DNA of 64,000 nt from CAYLYP01 sp964387795 (GTDB taxonomy: Bacteria; Bacteroidota; Bacteroidia; Bacteroidales; UBA7960). The translations under genes were made by a program, and so were the position numbers. The notes beneath the pieces were generated by a model. It made no database searches. It was not told where the DNA came from and saw only the letters and a list, made by a program, of their open reading frames with translations. Shown here one piece after another: positions 1 to 8,948 of the stretch; positions within the stretch are counted from its first letter, which is position 1; the number at the start of each line of letters is the position of its first letter. Where the stretch lies: positions 1 through 64,000 of the forward strand of contig CAYLYP010000005.1 of assembly GCA_964387795.1 (NCBI GenBank). The letters are read 5' to 3'.

Positions 1-1
1 G

Positions 2-508
2 CTTTTTAAAGAGATTTCGGATGTTTGTGAAACGATTGATGTAGTTGTTAACAATGCAGGGCTTGGATATTTTAGACCAACAGGCAGCTATACGGAATCT
101 GAATATGACAGGATGTTTGATACCAATGTGAAAGGTTCCTTTTTAGTCAGTCAGATGGCTTTGCCTTTGATGAAAAAGCAGGCTTCGGGTCATATTGTAA
201 TGATAACCTCTGATGTGGCAAAACGTGTTTTCGCAGGGGGCGCACTCTATTGTGCCAGCAAACATGCCCAGGATGCCTTTGCATCTGCCCTGAGAAAAGA
301 AGTCCGTCCTTTTGGTATTAAAGTCACAACTATTATGCCCGGACTTACAGATACTTTTTTTGGAGACACTCAGCAAGGAGCTCCCGAGAAGAAAGGATGG
401 CTTAAACCTTCGGATATTGCCCAAACAGTTATGTTTGCAGTTTCAATGCCAGCCCATGTTTTAATTGATGAAATCCTTGTTCATCCGATGGAACAGGAAA
501 TAGCATAG
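2..508 (+). CDS. Short-chain dehydrogenase/reductase (SDR), 3' part only
   Basis: The gene enters from outside the window; 168 codons and the stop are visible. Near codons 17-20 there is the SDR motif NNAG, and further on the catalytic YCASK (YxxxK) preceded by the Ser of MITSD, so this is the C-terminal two thirds of a classical NAD(P)-dependent SDR. The N-terminal TGxxxGIG cofactor motif lies outside the window. The reading frame is open upstream of the first ATG (position 113) and already encodes family sequence there, so 113 is not the start. The substrate cannot be told. A strong hairpin terminator follows directly. Confidence 0.9.
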   Translation, partial: LFKEISDVCETIDVVVNNAGLGYFRPTGSYTESEYDRMFDTNVKGSFLVSQMALPLMKKQASGHIVMITSDVAKRVFAGGALYCASKHAQDAFASALRKEVRPFGIKVTTIMPGLTDTFFGDTQQGAPEKKGWLKPSDIAQTVMFAVSMPAHVLIDEILVHPMEQEIA

Positions 509-531
509 TATGTCATTTTATGCAAATTCAA

Positions 532-580
532 AGCGCAATAAACATGTTTTAAAACAGATTTATTGCGCTCTATTTTTTAA
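532..580 (+). terminator. Rho-independent terminator of the SDR gene
   Basis: Perfect 11-bp inverted repeat AGCGCAATAAA (532-542) / TTTATTGCGCT (559-569) with a 16-nt loop, followed by a T-rich run. It lies 24 bp after the SDR stop. Confidence 0.85.
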
Positions 581-918
581 AAAAAGGGCACTATTTGTTA
601 TAGTCTGAATTTCTATGGATTTATGGATTGACTCCCATGCTCCGCTCAATGATAATAATTTACTTTGAAGTATTATTTTTAGACTATGCTTTTTTGGTAT
701 TGTTATCAGAATACAAAACGAAACTGAACAATAGTTACATTGTTTTGTTTATTAAGCGTTTACAAAAGATTCGGAATAATAAGTTATGGAAAGCCAAAGC
801 CATAAATTGATAATTTTGTAACTTCGCAGTTCCATAAAAACCTGGTTGAAGATAATTTGATTTTTAAATCTATTAAAGTCAACCGAAATCAAACAAAAAA
901 AACAAACATAGATTCAAT
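581..918. other. Intergenic region before lpdA
   Basis: AT-rich, gene-free stretch. A 60-codon open frame at 628-810 has no recognisable features and I do not call it. A Bacteroidota-type -7 box, TAATTTTG, sits at 811-818 on the + strand, about 100 bp before lpdA; I found no clear -33 box. Nothing else was seen. Confidence 0.5.
811..818 (+). promoter_or_regulatory. Candidate lpdA promoter (-7 box)
   Basis: TAATTTTG matches the Bacteroidota -7 consensus TAnnTTTG. It predicts a 5' leader of roughly 95 nt for lpdA. There is no convincing TTG at -33, so the call rests on one box. Confidence 0.4.
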
Positions 919-2310
919 ATGAATTACGATTTGATTGTTATAGGAGGAGGCCCGGGAGGCTATGTGGCAGCAATAAGGGCATCACAACTTGGGATGAAAG
1001 TTGGTGTTGTTGAGCATGCTGAGCTAGGAGGCATCTGCCTTAACTGGGGATGTATCCCAACCAAAGCATTGCTAAAAAGCGCACAGGTGTATGATTATAT
1101 GAAACACGCAGCGGATTATGGTGTTATATCTGAAGGAGGTTTTGTTGCAGACCTTCCATCGATGGTAAAACGTTCGCGTGGAGTAGCAGATGGAATGAGC
1201 AAGGGTGTTCAGTTTCTGTTCAAAAAGAACAAGATAGACCACATCAATGGTTTTGGGGTTGTTAAGCCTGGGAAAGTTGTTTCAGTAAAAGATGCTGAAG
1301 GCAACGTAACCGAATACAGTGCAAACCATATAATAATTGCAACAGGTGCAAGGGCACGCACCCTTCCCAGCCTCCCTATTGATGGAAAGAAAATCATTGG
1401 TTACAGGCAGGCAATGACATTGGAGAAACAACCAGAATCAATGGTCGTTGTTGGTTCAGGGGCAATAGGTACTGAGTTTGCTTATTTTTATCAAACAATA
1501 GGGACAAAAGTTACACTTGTAGAGTTTTTACCAAATCTTGTTCCGATAGAAGATGAGGATGTTTCAAAACAATTGGAACGTTCCTTCAAAAAGATGGGCA
1601 TGAAAATTATGACCCAGTCAAGTGTTGAGCATGTAGATACCTCAGGTGAGAAGTGTAAAGTAAGCATTAAGACCAAAAAAGGAGATGAGATACTTGAGGC
1701 AGATATCGTGCTGTCGGCTGTTGGGATTTCACCTAATATTGAAAATATAGGGCTTGAAGAAACAGGTATTTTAATTGAAAAAGGCAGGATAAAAGTTGAT
1801 GAATATTACAGGACCAATATTGAGGGATATTATGCCATTGGAGATGTTGTTCCCGGCCCTGCACTTGCCCACGTGGCTTCTGCCGAAGGGATTACCTGCG
1901 TTGAAAAAATAGCAGGCCATAACCCTGAGCCTATTGATTACAACAATATCCCCGGTTGTACTTATTGCAGCCCTGAGATTGCATCTGTAGGGTTAACAGA
2001 GAAAAAAGCAATTGAAGCCGGACATGAACTAAAGATAGGGAAATTCCCCTTTACTGCATCAGGCAAAGCATCTGCATCAGGTAGTAAGGATGGCTTTGTA
2101 AAGGTCATTTTTGATGCTAAATATGGCGAATTGCTTGGTGTACACATGATAGGGATGAATGTCACTGAGATGATTGCAGAGGCAGTGGTAGCCCGTAAAC
2201 TCGAAACCACTGGTATGGAGTTGATAAAATCCATCCACCCTCATCCAACAATGTCTGAAGCGATAATGGAAGCTGTAGCAGCAGCTTATGACGAAGTAAT
2301 CCATTTATAA
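919..2310 (+). CDS. lpdA: Dihydrolipoyl dehydrogenase (E3)
   Basis: 463 aa, the usual length for this flavoenzyme, which reoxidises dihydrolipoyl groups of 2-oxoacid dehydrogenase complexes or of the glycine cleavage system, with NAD+ as acceptor. Visible motifs: FAD-binding GGGPGGY at residues 9-15, the redox disulfide CLNWGC (C40, C45), the NAD-binding GSGAIGTEFA near residue 178, the second FAD motif ending in AIGDV, and the C-terminal HPHPTMSE (H442 and E447 as catalytic base pair). No E1 or E2 gene is adjacent. gcvP lies about 52 kb away in this window, so service of glycine cleavage is possible but not shown. Confidence 0.97.
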   Translation: MNYDLIVIGGGPGGYVAAIRASQLGMKVGVVEHAELGGICLNWGCIPTKALLKSAQVYDYMKHAADYGVISEGGFVADLPSMVKRSRGVADGMSKGVQFLFKKNKIDHINGFGVVKPGKVVSVKDAEGNVTEYSANHIIIATGARARTLPSLPIDGKKIIGYRQAMTLEKQPESMVVVGSGAIGTEFAYFYQTIGTKVTLVEFLPNLVPIEDEDVSKQLERSFKKMGMKIMTQSSVEHVDTSGEKCKVSIKTKKGDEILEADIVLSAVGISPNIENIGLEETGILIEKGRIKVDEYYRTNIEGYYAIGDVVPGPALAHVASAEGITCVEKIAGHNPEPIDYNNIPGCTYCSPEIASVGLTEKKAIEAGHELKIGKFPFTASGKASASGSKDGFVKVIFDAKYGELLGVHMIGMNVTEMIAEAVVARKLETTGMELIKSIHPHPTMSEAIMEAVAAAYDEVIHL

Positions 2311-2316
2311 ACTTAA

Positions 2317-2413
2317 GCCCTGTTTTGCTTACCAAACCGGCCATTAAAAACCTTCCTTATATCATCTGCTTGCAAGCCGGAAGTTAATGGTTGTAAACAA
2401 ACAGGGCCTTTTT
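2317..2413 (+). terminator. Nested inverted repeats between lpdA and asnB; likely long-stem terminator
   Basis: The outer arms GCCCTGTTT (2317-2325) and AAACAGGGC (2399-2407) are followed by CTTTTTA, as in an intrinsic terminator. Inside, CCATTAA/TTAATGG (2341-2347, 2384-2390), CTTCC/GGAAG (2352-2356, 2379-2383) and the self-complementary GCTTGCAAGC (2368-2377) nest in order, so nearly the whole 91-nt spacer can fold into one branched stem. Confidence 0.6.
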
Positions 2414-2423
2414 ATATCATTCT

Positions 2424-4319
2424 ATGTGTGGCCTGAGTGGGATATTTGCTATAAATGATAATGGAACGCATTGGTTGGATAAAATTCAGCCTGCAAATGA
2501 TTGTTTAATCCATCGTGGGCCAGATTTTCATTCAACAGTTCTGTTGGGTAAAGCTGCTTTAGGCCATTGCCGCCTTAGCATTATTGATACTTCTGAGGCA
2601 GGGAACCAACCCTTTGTTGATAGTTCAGGGAGGTATCACATGGTGCTGAATGGAGAGATTTTTAATTTTAAGGAAATCCGAAACGAATTGCTTGGTCTTG
2701 GTTATTCTTTCCGTTCGGATAGCGATACTGAGGTTTTGCTATATGCTTTTATTCAATTTGGCAAAGAAGTATTAAACCGGTTAAGGGGGTTCTTTTCATT
2801 TGCAATTTTTGATAAACAGGAGGATTCGATTTTTATTGCCCGTGACCGGTTTGGTGTAAAGCCACTATATTATTATCTCAATGAGGATGTATTGATTTTT
2901 GCCTCAGAAATGAAAGCATTAATAGCAGCAGGCATTCCCCGCGAAATCAATCCAGTTGCCTTATACCGGTATTTCAGCCTTAATTATATCCCGGGAAGTG
3001 ATAGCATTTACAAAGGAGTGAAAAGGATGGAACCTGGTACCTGGATGAAGGTATCATCAAAGGGAAAAGAATGTGCAAGCTATTATACCTTAGCTGACAT
3101 TCATTTACAAAACAATAAACCACTTAATTATCAGGATGCATGTAAGCAATTGGAAAAAGCCCTTAATGAAGCTGTTGAGCTTAGAATGATTTCTGATGTG
3201 CCTTTAGGGGCTTTTTTAAGCGGAGGTATAGATTCCTCAATTATAACAGCACTTGCATCAAAGCACACGGATCATCTTAAGACATTTAGCATTGGCTTTA
3301 AGGATGAACCTATGTTTGATGAAACCCGGTATGCAAAAATCATAGCTGATAAATATAAAACAGATCATACAGCATTTGAGCTTTCAACAGACGATATGTT
3401 TGATTGCCTTTTTGATATGCTTGATTGTATTGACGAACCTTATGCTGATTCATCGGCGCTGGCAGTTTTTATTCTAAGCAAATATACCCGGAAAGAGGTT
3501 ACTGTAGCCTTGTCGGGTGATGGTGCTGATGAGATGTTTGGAGGTTATAATAAACACAGGGCTGAATATCGGATGATGCATCAGGGTTTATTGGAAAAGC
3601 TTGTGTCTCTTGGTAGCCCGTTATGGGGTGTTTTACCCCAGTCGAGGAATAATCCTTTATCGAACAGGTTCAGGCAACTAAACCGCTTTGCTAATGCAAT
3701 GAAACAAAGTCCGGCTGACAGGTATTGGAGTTTATGTTCCATTTCTTCTGCTAATGAAGTTTCACAATTATTAAAATATAAAGACACAGGAATAGTTTCT
3801 GATTATATATCCGGGCTAACTAATGTATTTGGTTATTTTGACAGGATGTCATCGCTTGAAGCAAGTTTAAGCGCAGATATGAATATGGTTTTACCTGACG
3901 ATATGTTGGTAAAGGTGGATAGGATGTCTATGGCCAATGCGCTGGAAGTAAGGAACCCTTTTCTTGACCACAAAGTTGTGGAACTGGCTTTTTCAATTCC
4001 TCTTGATTGGAAAATAGATAATTATCAACAAAAAAAGATACTGAAAGACAGCTTTAAAACACTATTGCCCGATGAAATATTAAATCGAAGGAAACATGGT
4101 TTTGAAGTGCCATTATTAAAGTGGTTCAGGGGTGATTTGAAGGATAAAATTGAAAACCATTGGTTAAATCCTTCATTTGTTGAATCTCAGAATCTTTTTA
4201 ATCCCATATATATTCAACAGTTATTAAAAAAAGTACAATCTTCAAATCCCGGGGATTCAGTTGCAAAAGTTTGGGCTTTAATCAGTTTTCAAAACTGGTG
4301 GATTAAGTATCATGGTTAA
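2424..4319 (+). CDS. asnB: Asparagine synthase (glutamine-hydrolysing), class II amidotransferase
   Basis: 631 aa. The N-terminal MCGLSGIF exposes Cys2, the nucleophile of Ntn glutaminases, and this fixes the start. The glutaminase domain (about 1-200) contains the family motif HRGPD. The C-terminal synthetase domain carries the PP-loop SGGIDS at residues 266-271. The standard reaction makes asparagine from aspartate, ATP and glutamine. Because it heads a polysaccharide export cluster, it could instead amidate a uronic acid or sugar precursor, as proposed for WbpS-like paralogues; sequence alone does not decide. No ribosome binding site is visible. The next gene follows after 71 bp with its own promoter box. 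Confidence 0.93.
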   Translation: MCGLSGIFAINDNGTHWLDKIQPANDCLIHRGPDFHSTVLLGKAALGHCRLSIIDTSEAGNQPFVDSSGRYHMVLNGEIFNFKEIRNELLGLGYSFRSDSDTEVLLYAFIQFGKEVLNRLRGFFSFAIFDKQEDSIFIARDRFGVKPLYYYLNEDVLIFASEMKALIAAGIPREINPVALYRYFSLNYIPGSDSIYKGVKRMEPGTWMKVSSKGKECASYYTLADIHLQNNKPLNYQDACKQLEKALNEAVELRMISDVPLGAFLSGGIDSSIITALASKHTDHLKTFSIGFKDEPMFDETRYAKIIADKYKTDHTAFELSTDDMFDCLFDMLDCIDEPYADSSALAVFILSKYTRKEVTVALSGDGADEMFGGYNKHRAEYRMMHQGLLEKLVSLGSPLWGVLPQSRNNPLSNRFRQLNRFANAMKQSPADRYWSLCSISSANEVSQLLKYKDTGIVSDYISGLTNVFGYFDRMSSLEASLSADMNMVLPDDMLVKVDRMSMANALEVRNPFLDHKVVELAFSIPLDWKIDNYQQKKILKDSFKTLLPDEILNRRKHGFEVPLLKWFRGDLKDKIENHWLNPSFVESQNLFNPIYIQQLLKKVQSSNPGDSVAKVWALISFQNWWIKYHG

Positions 4320-4356
4320 ATAGGTAAAATACCTAGTTTAGTTTGTATTATTTTTC

Positions 4357-4364
4357 TACTTTTG
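4357..4364 (+). promoter_or_regulatory. Promoter -7 box that fixes the glycosyltransferase start
   Basis: TACTTTTG followed by C matches TAnnTTTG. Transcription would begin near 4371, so an ATG at 4343 in the same frame would lie upstream of the transcript. This supports the ATG at 4391. No -33 box at the expected spacing was found. Confidence 0.5.
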
Positions 4365-4390
4365 CAAAAAAATTGCAATCTTTATTATTA

Positions 4391-5596
4391 ATGCCCAGAA
4401 TTTTAAGAATCCTAAACAGATTTAATCTTGGTGGCCCAACCTATAATGCGGCCTATCTTACCCGTTATCTTGAACCCGAATTTGAAACCCTTTTAATTGG
4501 GGGGCCTAATGAAAATACTGAGAAGAACTCTGAATACATTGTAAAGGATTTAGGGATTTCTCCCCTCATCATACCTGAAATGCGTCGCGAATTATCCCCT
4601 TTTAATGATTTGATGGCATTAAAGCGGATCAAGAATATAATCCGGGATTTCAAACCTGATATTATCCATACCCATGCTTCAAAGGCAGGTGCTTTAGGCC
4701 GTCAGGCTGCCCTGGCAATGGATGTCCCGGTAATTGTCCATACTTTCCATGGGCATGTCTTTGATGCATATTTTTCAAACCTTACTTCAGGGGTATATAA
4801 AAATATTGAAAGGTTTCTTGCTGCACGGACAGATGCAATAATAGCCATCAGCGAGAACCAAAAGGCAGACCTTACAAGCAGGTATAAAATATGCTCACCC
4901 GAGAAAGTCCATGTAGTGCCCCTGGGTTTTGACCTGAGCCGTTTCAGGGAAGATATGGATTTGAAGCGAAAACTGTTTAGGGAAAAATACCAATTGGCTG
5001 ATGATGAAATAGCAATAGGAATTGTTGGAAGGTTGGTTCCCATAAAGAACCACAATATGTTCCTGAATGCGTTCAAATATGTAACAGAGCATTCTACCCA
5101 AAAGGTAAGGGCATTTGTTGTTGGTGATGGCGAGTCAATGGAACAGGTAAAGGAATATGCAAGTTCATTGGGTATTTGTTATAGCAATGGAAATAATTAC
5201 AATCCTGATGCCCGGCTCACGTTCACTTCATGGGTCAAGGAAATGGATTTTGTAAATGCCGGAATGGATATTATTGCCCTGACATCATTAAATGAAGGCA
5301 CTCCGGTAAGCCTTATTGAAGCCCAGGCAGCAGGGAAACCTATCGTAAGTACAAGGGTAGGGGGTATTGAGAATGTTGTTATTCCTGACAGGACTGCAAT
5401 ACTGGCTGACAGGTATGATGTTGAAACATTTTCAAAAGGCCTCCTGGCATTAACAGAGAACCCTGAAATGAGAGAAAACTTTTCTAAAGAAGGATGGGAT
5501 TTTGTTAAGGAGAAATTTCATTATGAGCGACTGGTAAATGATTTCAGGCTGCTTTACCGCCAATTACTTCAAAAATCTTATTCTAACGCTGGTTAA
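4391..5596 (+). CDS. Glycosyltransferase family 4 (GT-B fold)
   Basis: 401 aa from the ATG at 4391. An earlier in-frame ATG at 4343 would add 16 residues but precedes the likely promoter box, and homologues normally begin close to the MPRILRILNRF strand. The N-terminal half shows a glycine-rich acceptor-side loop (NLGGPTYNA) and HTHASKAG. The C-terminal half has GRLVPIKN and the GT4 EX7E region (NEGTPVSLIEAQAAGKP), which binds the nucleotide sugar. It probably adds a sugar to the lipid-linked repeat unit of the polysaccharide encoded by this cluster. Donor and acceptor are not deducible. Confidence 0.92.
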   Translation: MPRILRILNRFNLGGPTYNAAYLTRYLEPEFETLLIGGPNENTEKNSEYIVKDLGISPLIIPEMRRELSPFNDLMALKRIKNIIRDFKPDIIHTHASKAGALGRQAALAMDVPVIVHTFHGHVFDAYFSNLTSGVYKNIERFLAARTDAIIAISENQKADLTSRYKICSPEKVHVVPLGFDLSRFREDMDLKRKLFREKYQLADDEIAIGIVGRLVPIKNHNMFLNAFKYVTEHSTQKVRAFVVGDGESMEQVKEYASSLGICYSNGNNYNPDARLTFTSWVKEMDFVNAGMDIIALTSLNEGTPVSLIEAQAAGKPIVSTRVGGIENVVIPDRTAILADRYDVETFSKGLLALTENPEMRENFSKEGWDFVKEKFHYERLVNDFRLLYRQLLQKSYSNAG

Positions 5597-5630
5597 TATG
5601 GATTTTTATTCATTCAACGGTGTTTTTTAT

Positions 5631-5638
5631 TACCTTTG
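5631..5638 (+). promoter_or_regulatory. Candidate upstream promoter of the export operon
   Basis: TACCTTTG (followed by CC) fits TAnnTTTG. It is the first of two such boxes in the 169-bp gap before the export lipoprotein gene. Confidence 0.4.
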
Positions 5639-5720
5639 CCTCAATAAAGGATTTTAATCCATTGATTGCCCCCAAACAATCTGAATTAAAGCCTTTTTTC
5701 TATTTGTAAGTATTGTTTGG

Positions 5721-5728
5721 TATCTTTG
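5721..5728 (+). promoter_or_regulatory. Candidate proximal promoter of the export operon
   Basis: TATCTTTG fits TAnnTTTG and gives a leader of about 30 nt to the GTG at 5766. Two boxes 90 bp apart suggest tandem promoters for the wza-wzc-rfbC-wecA-like group. Confidence 0.5.
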
Positions 5729-5765
5729 GACAACAATCCACAAAGGTGAAATAAAACAGCGTATA

Positions 5766-6512
5766 GTGAAAAGAATTTTCATAATTATTGCTTCATTGCT
5801 TTTTCTTGGCTCTTGTAAGCTATTGAATCCAGGGCAAATGCTCAGGACACCATGCGATTATCAATATGAGAAATTCACAGAAGAGGATTTTTCTGTTCAT
5901 GAGTACCGTATAGCACCAAATGACAAGTTACAGTTCAGGTTGTTTACCAACGAAGGGGAGAAAATAATTGATCCCATTGAACCTCAAAATCAAATGCAAA
6001 GAGGTCAGGAATATTATTATAATGTTGAGCACGATGGATTGGTAAAACTCCCTGTTTTGGGCAGGATTCCAATCAGTGGCCTTACGATAAAAGAGGCAGA
6101 AAAGATGCTTGAAGAAAAATATATGGCATTTTATAATAAGCCTTTTGTTCAGTTAGTAGTGATAAACAACAGGGTAATCATCTTCCCGGGAGGACAGGGA
6201 GGCACCTCAACTGTTGTTTATTTAGAGAACTCCAATACAACACTTTTTGAAGCCCTTGCCCTTGCAGGGGGCATCAATGATGGCAAAGCCCATAGGGTTA
6301 AGCTTATCAGGGGTGACTTGAAAGATCCAAAAGTTTACCTTATTGACCTTTCAACTATCGAAGGGGTAAAAAATGCAAACCTTGTGCTTCAGGCAAATGA
6401 TATTATTTATGTGGAGCCAAGGGAAAAAATTCCCCAGCGTATTTTGGAAAACATATCTCCATACCTGACCTTGCTTACCACTGCATTATTAATTTACAAC
6501 CTTTTTAAATAG
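5766..6512 (+). CDS. Wza-type polysaccharide export outer-membrane lipoprotein
   Basis: 248 aa from a GTG start. Residues 1-17 form a lipoprotein signal ending in the lipobox LGSC, so Cys17 should be lipidated. Then come a Poly_export domain (IAPNDKLQFRLF... about residues 45-130) and a SLBB-like domain (GGINDGKAHRVKLIRGD, about 160-220). A hydrophobic helix (SPYLTLLTTALLIYNLF) closes the protein, as in short Bacteroidota Wza homologues. It should form the outer-membrane channel through which the polymer leaves, working with the Wzc-type protein encoded 4 bp downstream. Confidence 0.93.
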   Translation: MKRIFIIIASLLFLGSCKLLNPGQMLRTPCDYQYEKFTEEDFSVHEYRIAPNDKLQFRLFTNEGEKIIDPIEPQNQMQRGQEYYYNVEHDGLVKLPVLGRIPISGLTIKEAEKMLEEKYMAFYNKPFVQLVVINNRVIIFPGGQGGTSTVVYLENSNTTLFEALALAGGINDGKAHRVKLIRGDLKDPKVYLIDLSTIEGVKNANLVLQANDIIYVEPREKIPQRILENISPYLTLLTTALLIYNLFK

Positions 6513-6516
6513 GCGC

Positions 6517-8943
6517 ATGAGCACCACTACAAAAAAAATATCCAATATCAATGACGAATTAGATGTAAAGCTATTTCTATACATTGCACGTCATAATATT
6601 TTATATCCGATTGTTTTTATAATAGTCGCATTCTGTGGTGCTTTTTTATATCTCAGATACACGCCTCCGGTATATCAGACTTCTGCAATTATTCAGCTTA
6701 GCAGCGAGAATCAGGCCAACAGGATTTTGCCTACTGCTACCATTTATGATGATGATATTGCCAAACAGATTGAATTGTTGCGCTCCTCAGTATTCCTTCA
6801 AAGGTCTTTTTCCCGCCTGCCACTTGATATGTCCTATTATTCAAAGGGAAGGTTTCTTAATTCTGAGATTTTTCGAAATGCACCTTTTAGAATAGAGTAT
6901 AAAGTAAAAAACCCTGCAATATTTGGGATTCCCATTTACCTGGATTTTATTAACGCTGAGAAGTATTCGCTCTCATATACGATTCCAGGCATGAAGCCCA
7001 ATAAACAGGAATACCTCGTTAACCAGGTAGTCCAACTTCCTGAAATTGAATTAAAGCTTGAAATTGGAAACTATAATGCGATTGTTGAACAACAATCCAC
7101 AATTAGCAAGAACTCCTATTTTATTGTTGTTAATAATCCCGAAAACCTTGTTGCAGCTTATGCCCCTGGCCTTAAGGTAAGTGTGATGAATGCAGCTGCC
7201 AAAACCATTCAGATAAGCTATGTGGACAAGAATGCACAGAAGGCATCTGATATTGTAAATACGATTGCTGAAGAGTTTAATGTTTATGACCTTGAAAAGA
7301 AGGCTGAGAGTGCCAATAATATTCTTGACTTTATTGACAAGCAACTGGATATGGTATTTAGTAAGCTAAGCGAATCGGAAATCGAACTTGATGCTTTTAA
7401 AAGGACCTACAATATTGATGAGACTGCAATCACCCCGCTGCCTACCATACAGGGAAGGATTAATGATCTGGAAAGCCAGATTATTGATATGGAGCTTGAA
7501 TCAAGGATTTTTGGTGAGATAGAAAAGAACCTCAGGAATGAAAAAGACATTGATATTTATAAACTCATTGCAATTCTTGCGGGTAGTGAATTTCAGGGTC
7601 ATATCTCCGGATTGTTGACTACACTTCAGGATCAGTTGCTCCAACGTGAAAAGCTTTTATATGAAGTAACCCCCAACAGTAGTCAAATTGAATCTCTTAA
7701 TTATCAAATTGAAATTCAGAAAAAGCTTCTTATTGAAAGCATTGGCACTTTGAAAACCAATATTCAATCAAGGATTGTTGACCTTAACAATAAGATTGAA
7801 GATTATGAAGTTGTTGTAGGAAGTCGGAGCGGTAGGTATAACATGATTGAGTTTACACGCCTTCAAAGGATTTATTCGATAAATGAAAGGTTTTACAACC
7901 AATTGGTTGAAAAAAAAGCAGAATATTCAATTGCAAAGGCTGGATATGTTAGTCAGAATGCCATACTTGAAAGGAGCAGGACTCCTTCAAAGCCAATATC
8001 CCCTATTGCCCGCAATGTTTATACAAGCAGTTTGCTTGCTGCCCTGTTCCTTGGCATTGGGATAATCCTGCTTAAGTATTTGTTTTATAATGAGATTCCT
8101 TCACTGCATGATGTATTAAAATATACTTCAGCTCCCATTTTGGGTGTTATCCCTAAATATAAGAGCGAAATACCGCCCAATAAACTTCTTGTTGTTAAAA
8201 AACCCAAGTCATTGATTGCTGAGGCGCTTAGGTCTATCAGAACTAACCTTCAGTTTATAAACAATGACCCTGGAAGTAAGATTGTTGCTGTAACTTCTAC
8301 AATTTCCGGTGAGGGAAAGACTTTCTTTGCAATGAACCTTGCCGGGATCCTCGCTTTTAGTGATAAAAAAGTGATTGTTATTGACCTTGACATGCGAAAA
8401 CCAAAAATCCATCTTGGTTTTAATGTCGAGAACCAAAAAGGTGTTAGTACCATCCTTTCCGGTATTGATAATGTTGAATCCTGCATCCAGTCTTCAAGGG
8501 TCAGGAACCTGGATTTTATAACTGCAGGCCCTGTTCCCCCAAATCCATCTGAGCTTATCCTTAAGCCAAACATGGATGAAATGATTGCCTATCTGAAAAA
8601 CAATTATGACTTCGTAATCGTGGACAATCCTCCTGTAGGTATTGTTACCGATGGGATGAAGAGCATCCTGATGGCTGATTACCCTATTTATGTGTTTAAA
8701 GCCAATTATTCGAAAAGGGTGTTCATTCAGAATGTGAACCGTCTTATCGAGGATAGCAATTTACACAATATGTCAATCGTCCTTAATGCTGTTGATCGTG
8801 AATACTCAAGCTATGGCTACGATAAAGGCTATGCTTACGGATACTATGGCGGTTATGGCTATGGATATGGCTATTATGAAGAATTGTTGGTTAAGGATAC
8901 AAACAAGCCCTGGTTTAAGAAGTTAATAAGAAAAAGAAATTAG
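6517..8943 (+). CDS. Wzc-type polysaccharide co-polymerase / tyrosine autokinase (BY-kinase)
   Basis: 808 aa. A Wzz domain begins with a membrane helix near residues 30-48. A long periplasmic coiled-coil segment follows, and a second helix (about 507-524) returns to the cytoplasm. The C-terminal kinase domain has Walker A SGEGKT (597-602), Walker A' VIDLDMRKP and Walker B FVIVDNPP. The tail near residues 765-790 is a tyrosine cluster (about a dozen Tyr in Gly/Tyr-rich sequence), the expected autophosphorylation site. BY-kinases control chain length and export of capsule or exopolysaccharide. It is in one operon with the Wza-type gene (4-bp gap) and rfbC (5-bp gap). Confidence 0.95.
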   Translation: MSTTTKKISNINDELDVKLFLYIARHNILYPIVFIIVAFCGAFLYLRYTPPVYQTSAIIQLSSENQANRILPTATIYDDDIAKQIELLRSSVFLQRSFSRLPLDMSYYSKGRFLNSEIFRNAPFRIEYKVKNPAIFGIPIYLDFINAEKYSLSYTIPGMKPNKQEYLVNQVVQLPEIELKLEIGNYNAIVEQQSTISKNSYFIVVNNPENLVAAYAPGLKVSVMNAAAKTIQISYVDKNAQKASDIVNTIAEEFNVYDLEKKAESANNILDFIDKQLDMVFSKLSESEIELDAFKRTYNIDETAITPLPTIQGRINDLESQIIDMELESRIFGEIEKNLRNEKDIDIYKLIAILAGSEFQGHISGLLTTLQDQLLQREKLLYEVTPNSSQIESLNYQIEIQKKLLIESIGTLKTNIQSRIVDLNNKIEDYEVVVGSRSGRYNMIEFTRLQRIYSINERFYNQLVEKKAEYSIAKAGYVSQNAILERSRTPSKPISPIARNVYTSSLLAALFLGIGIILLKYLFYNEIPSLHDVLKYTSAPILGVIPKYKSEIPPNKLLVVKKPKSLIAEALRSIRTNLQFINNDPGSKIVAVTSTISGEGKTFFAMNLAGILAFSDKKVIVIDLDMRKPKIHLGFNVENQKGVSTILSGIDNVESCIQSSRVRNLDFITAGPVPPNPSELILKPNMDEMIAYLKNNYDFVIVDNPPVGIVTDGMKSILMADYPIYVFKANYSKRVFIQNVNRLIEDSNLHNMSIVLNAVDREYSSYGYDKGYAYGYYGGYGYGYGYYEELLVKDTNKPWFKKLIRKRN

Positions 8944-8948
8944 GATCC

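Noticed and set aside
628..810. 60-codon frame upstream of lpdA
   Set aside because: Low-complexity AT-rich sequence after a terminator, no family features and no promoter or ribosome binding site of its own.
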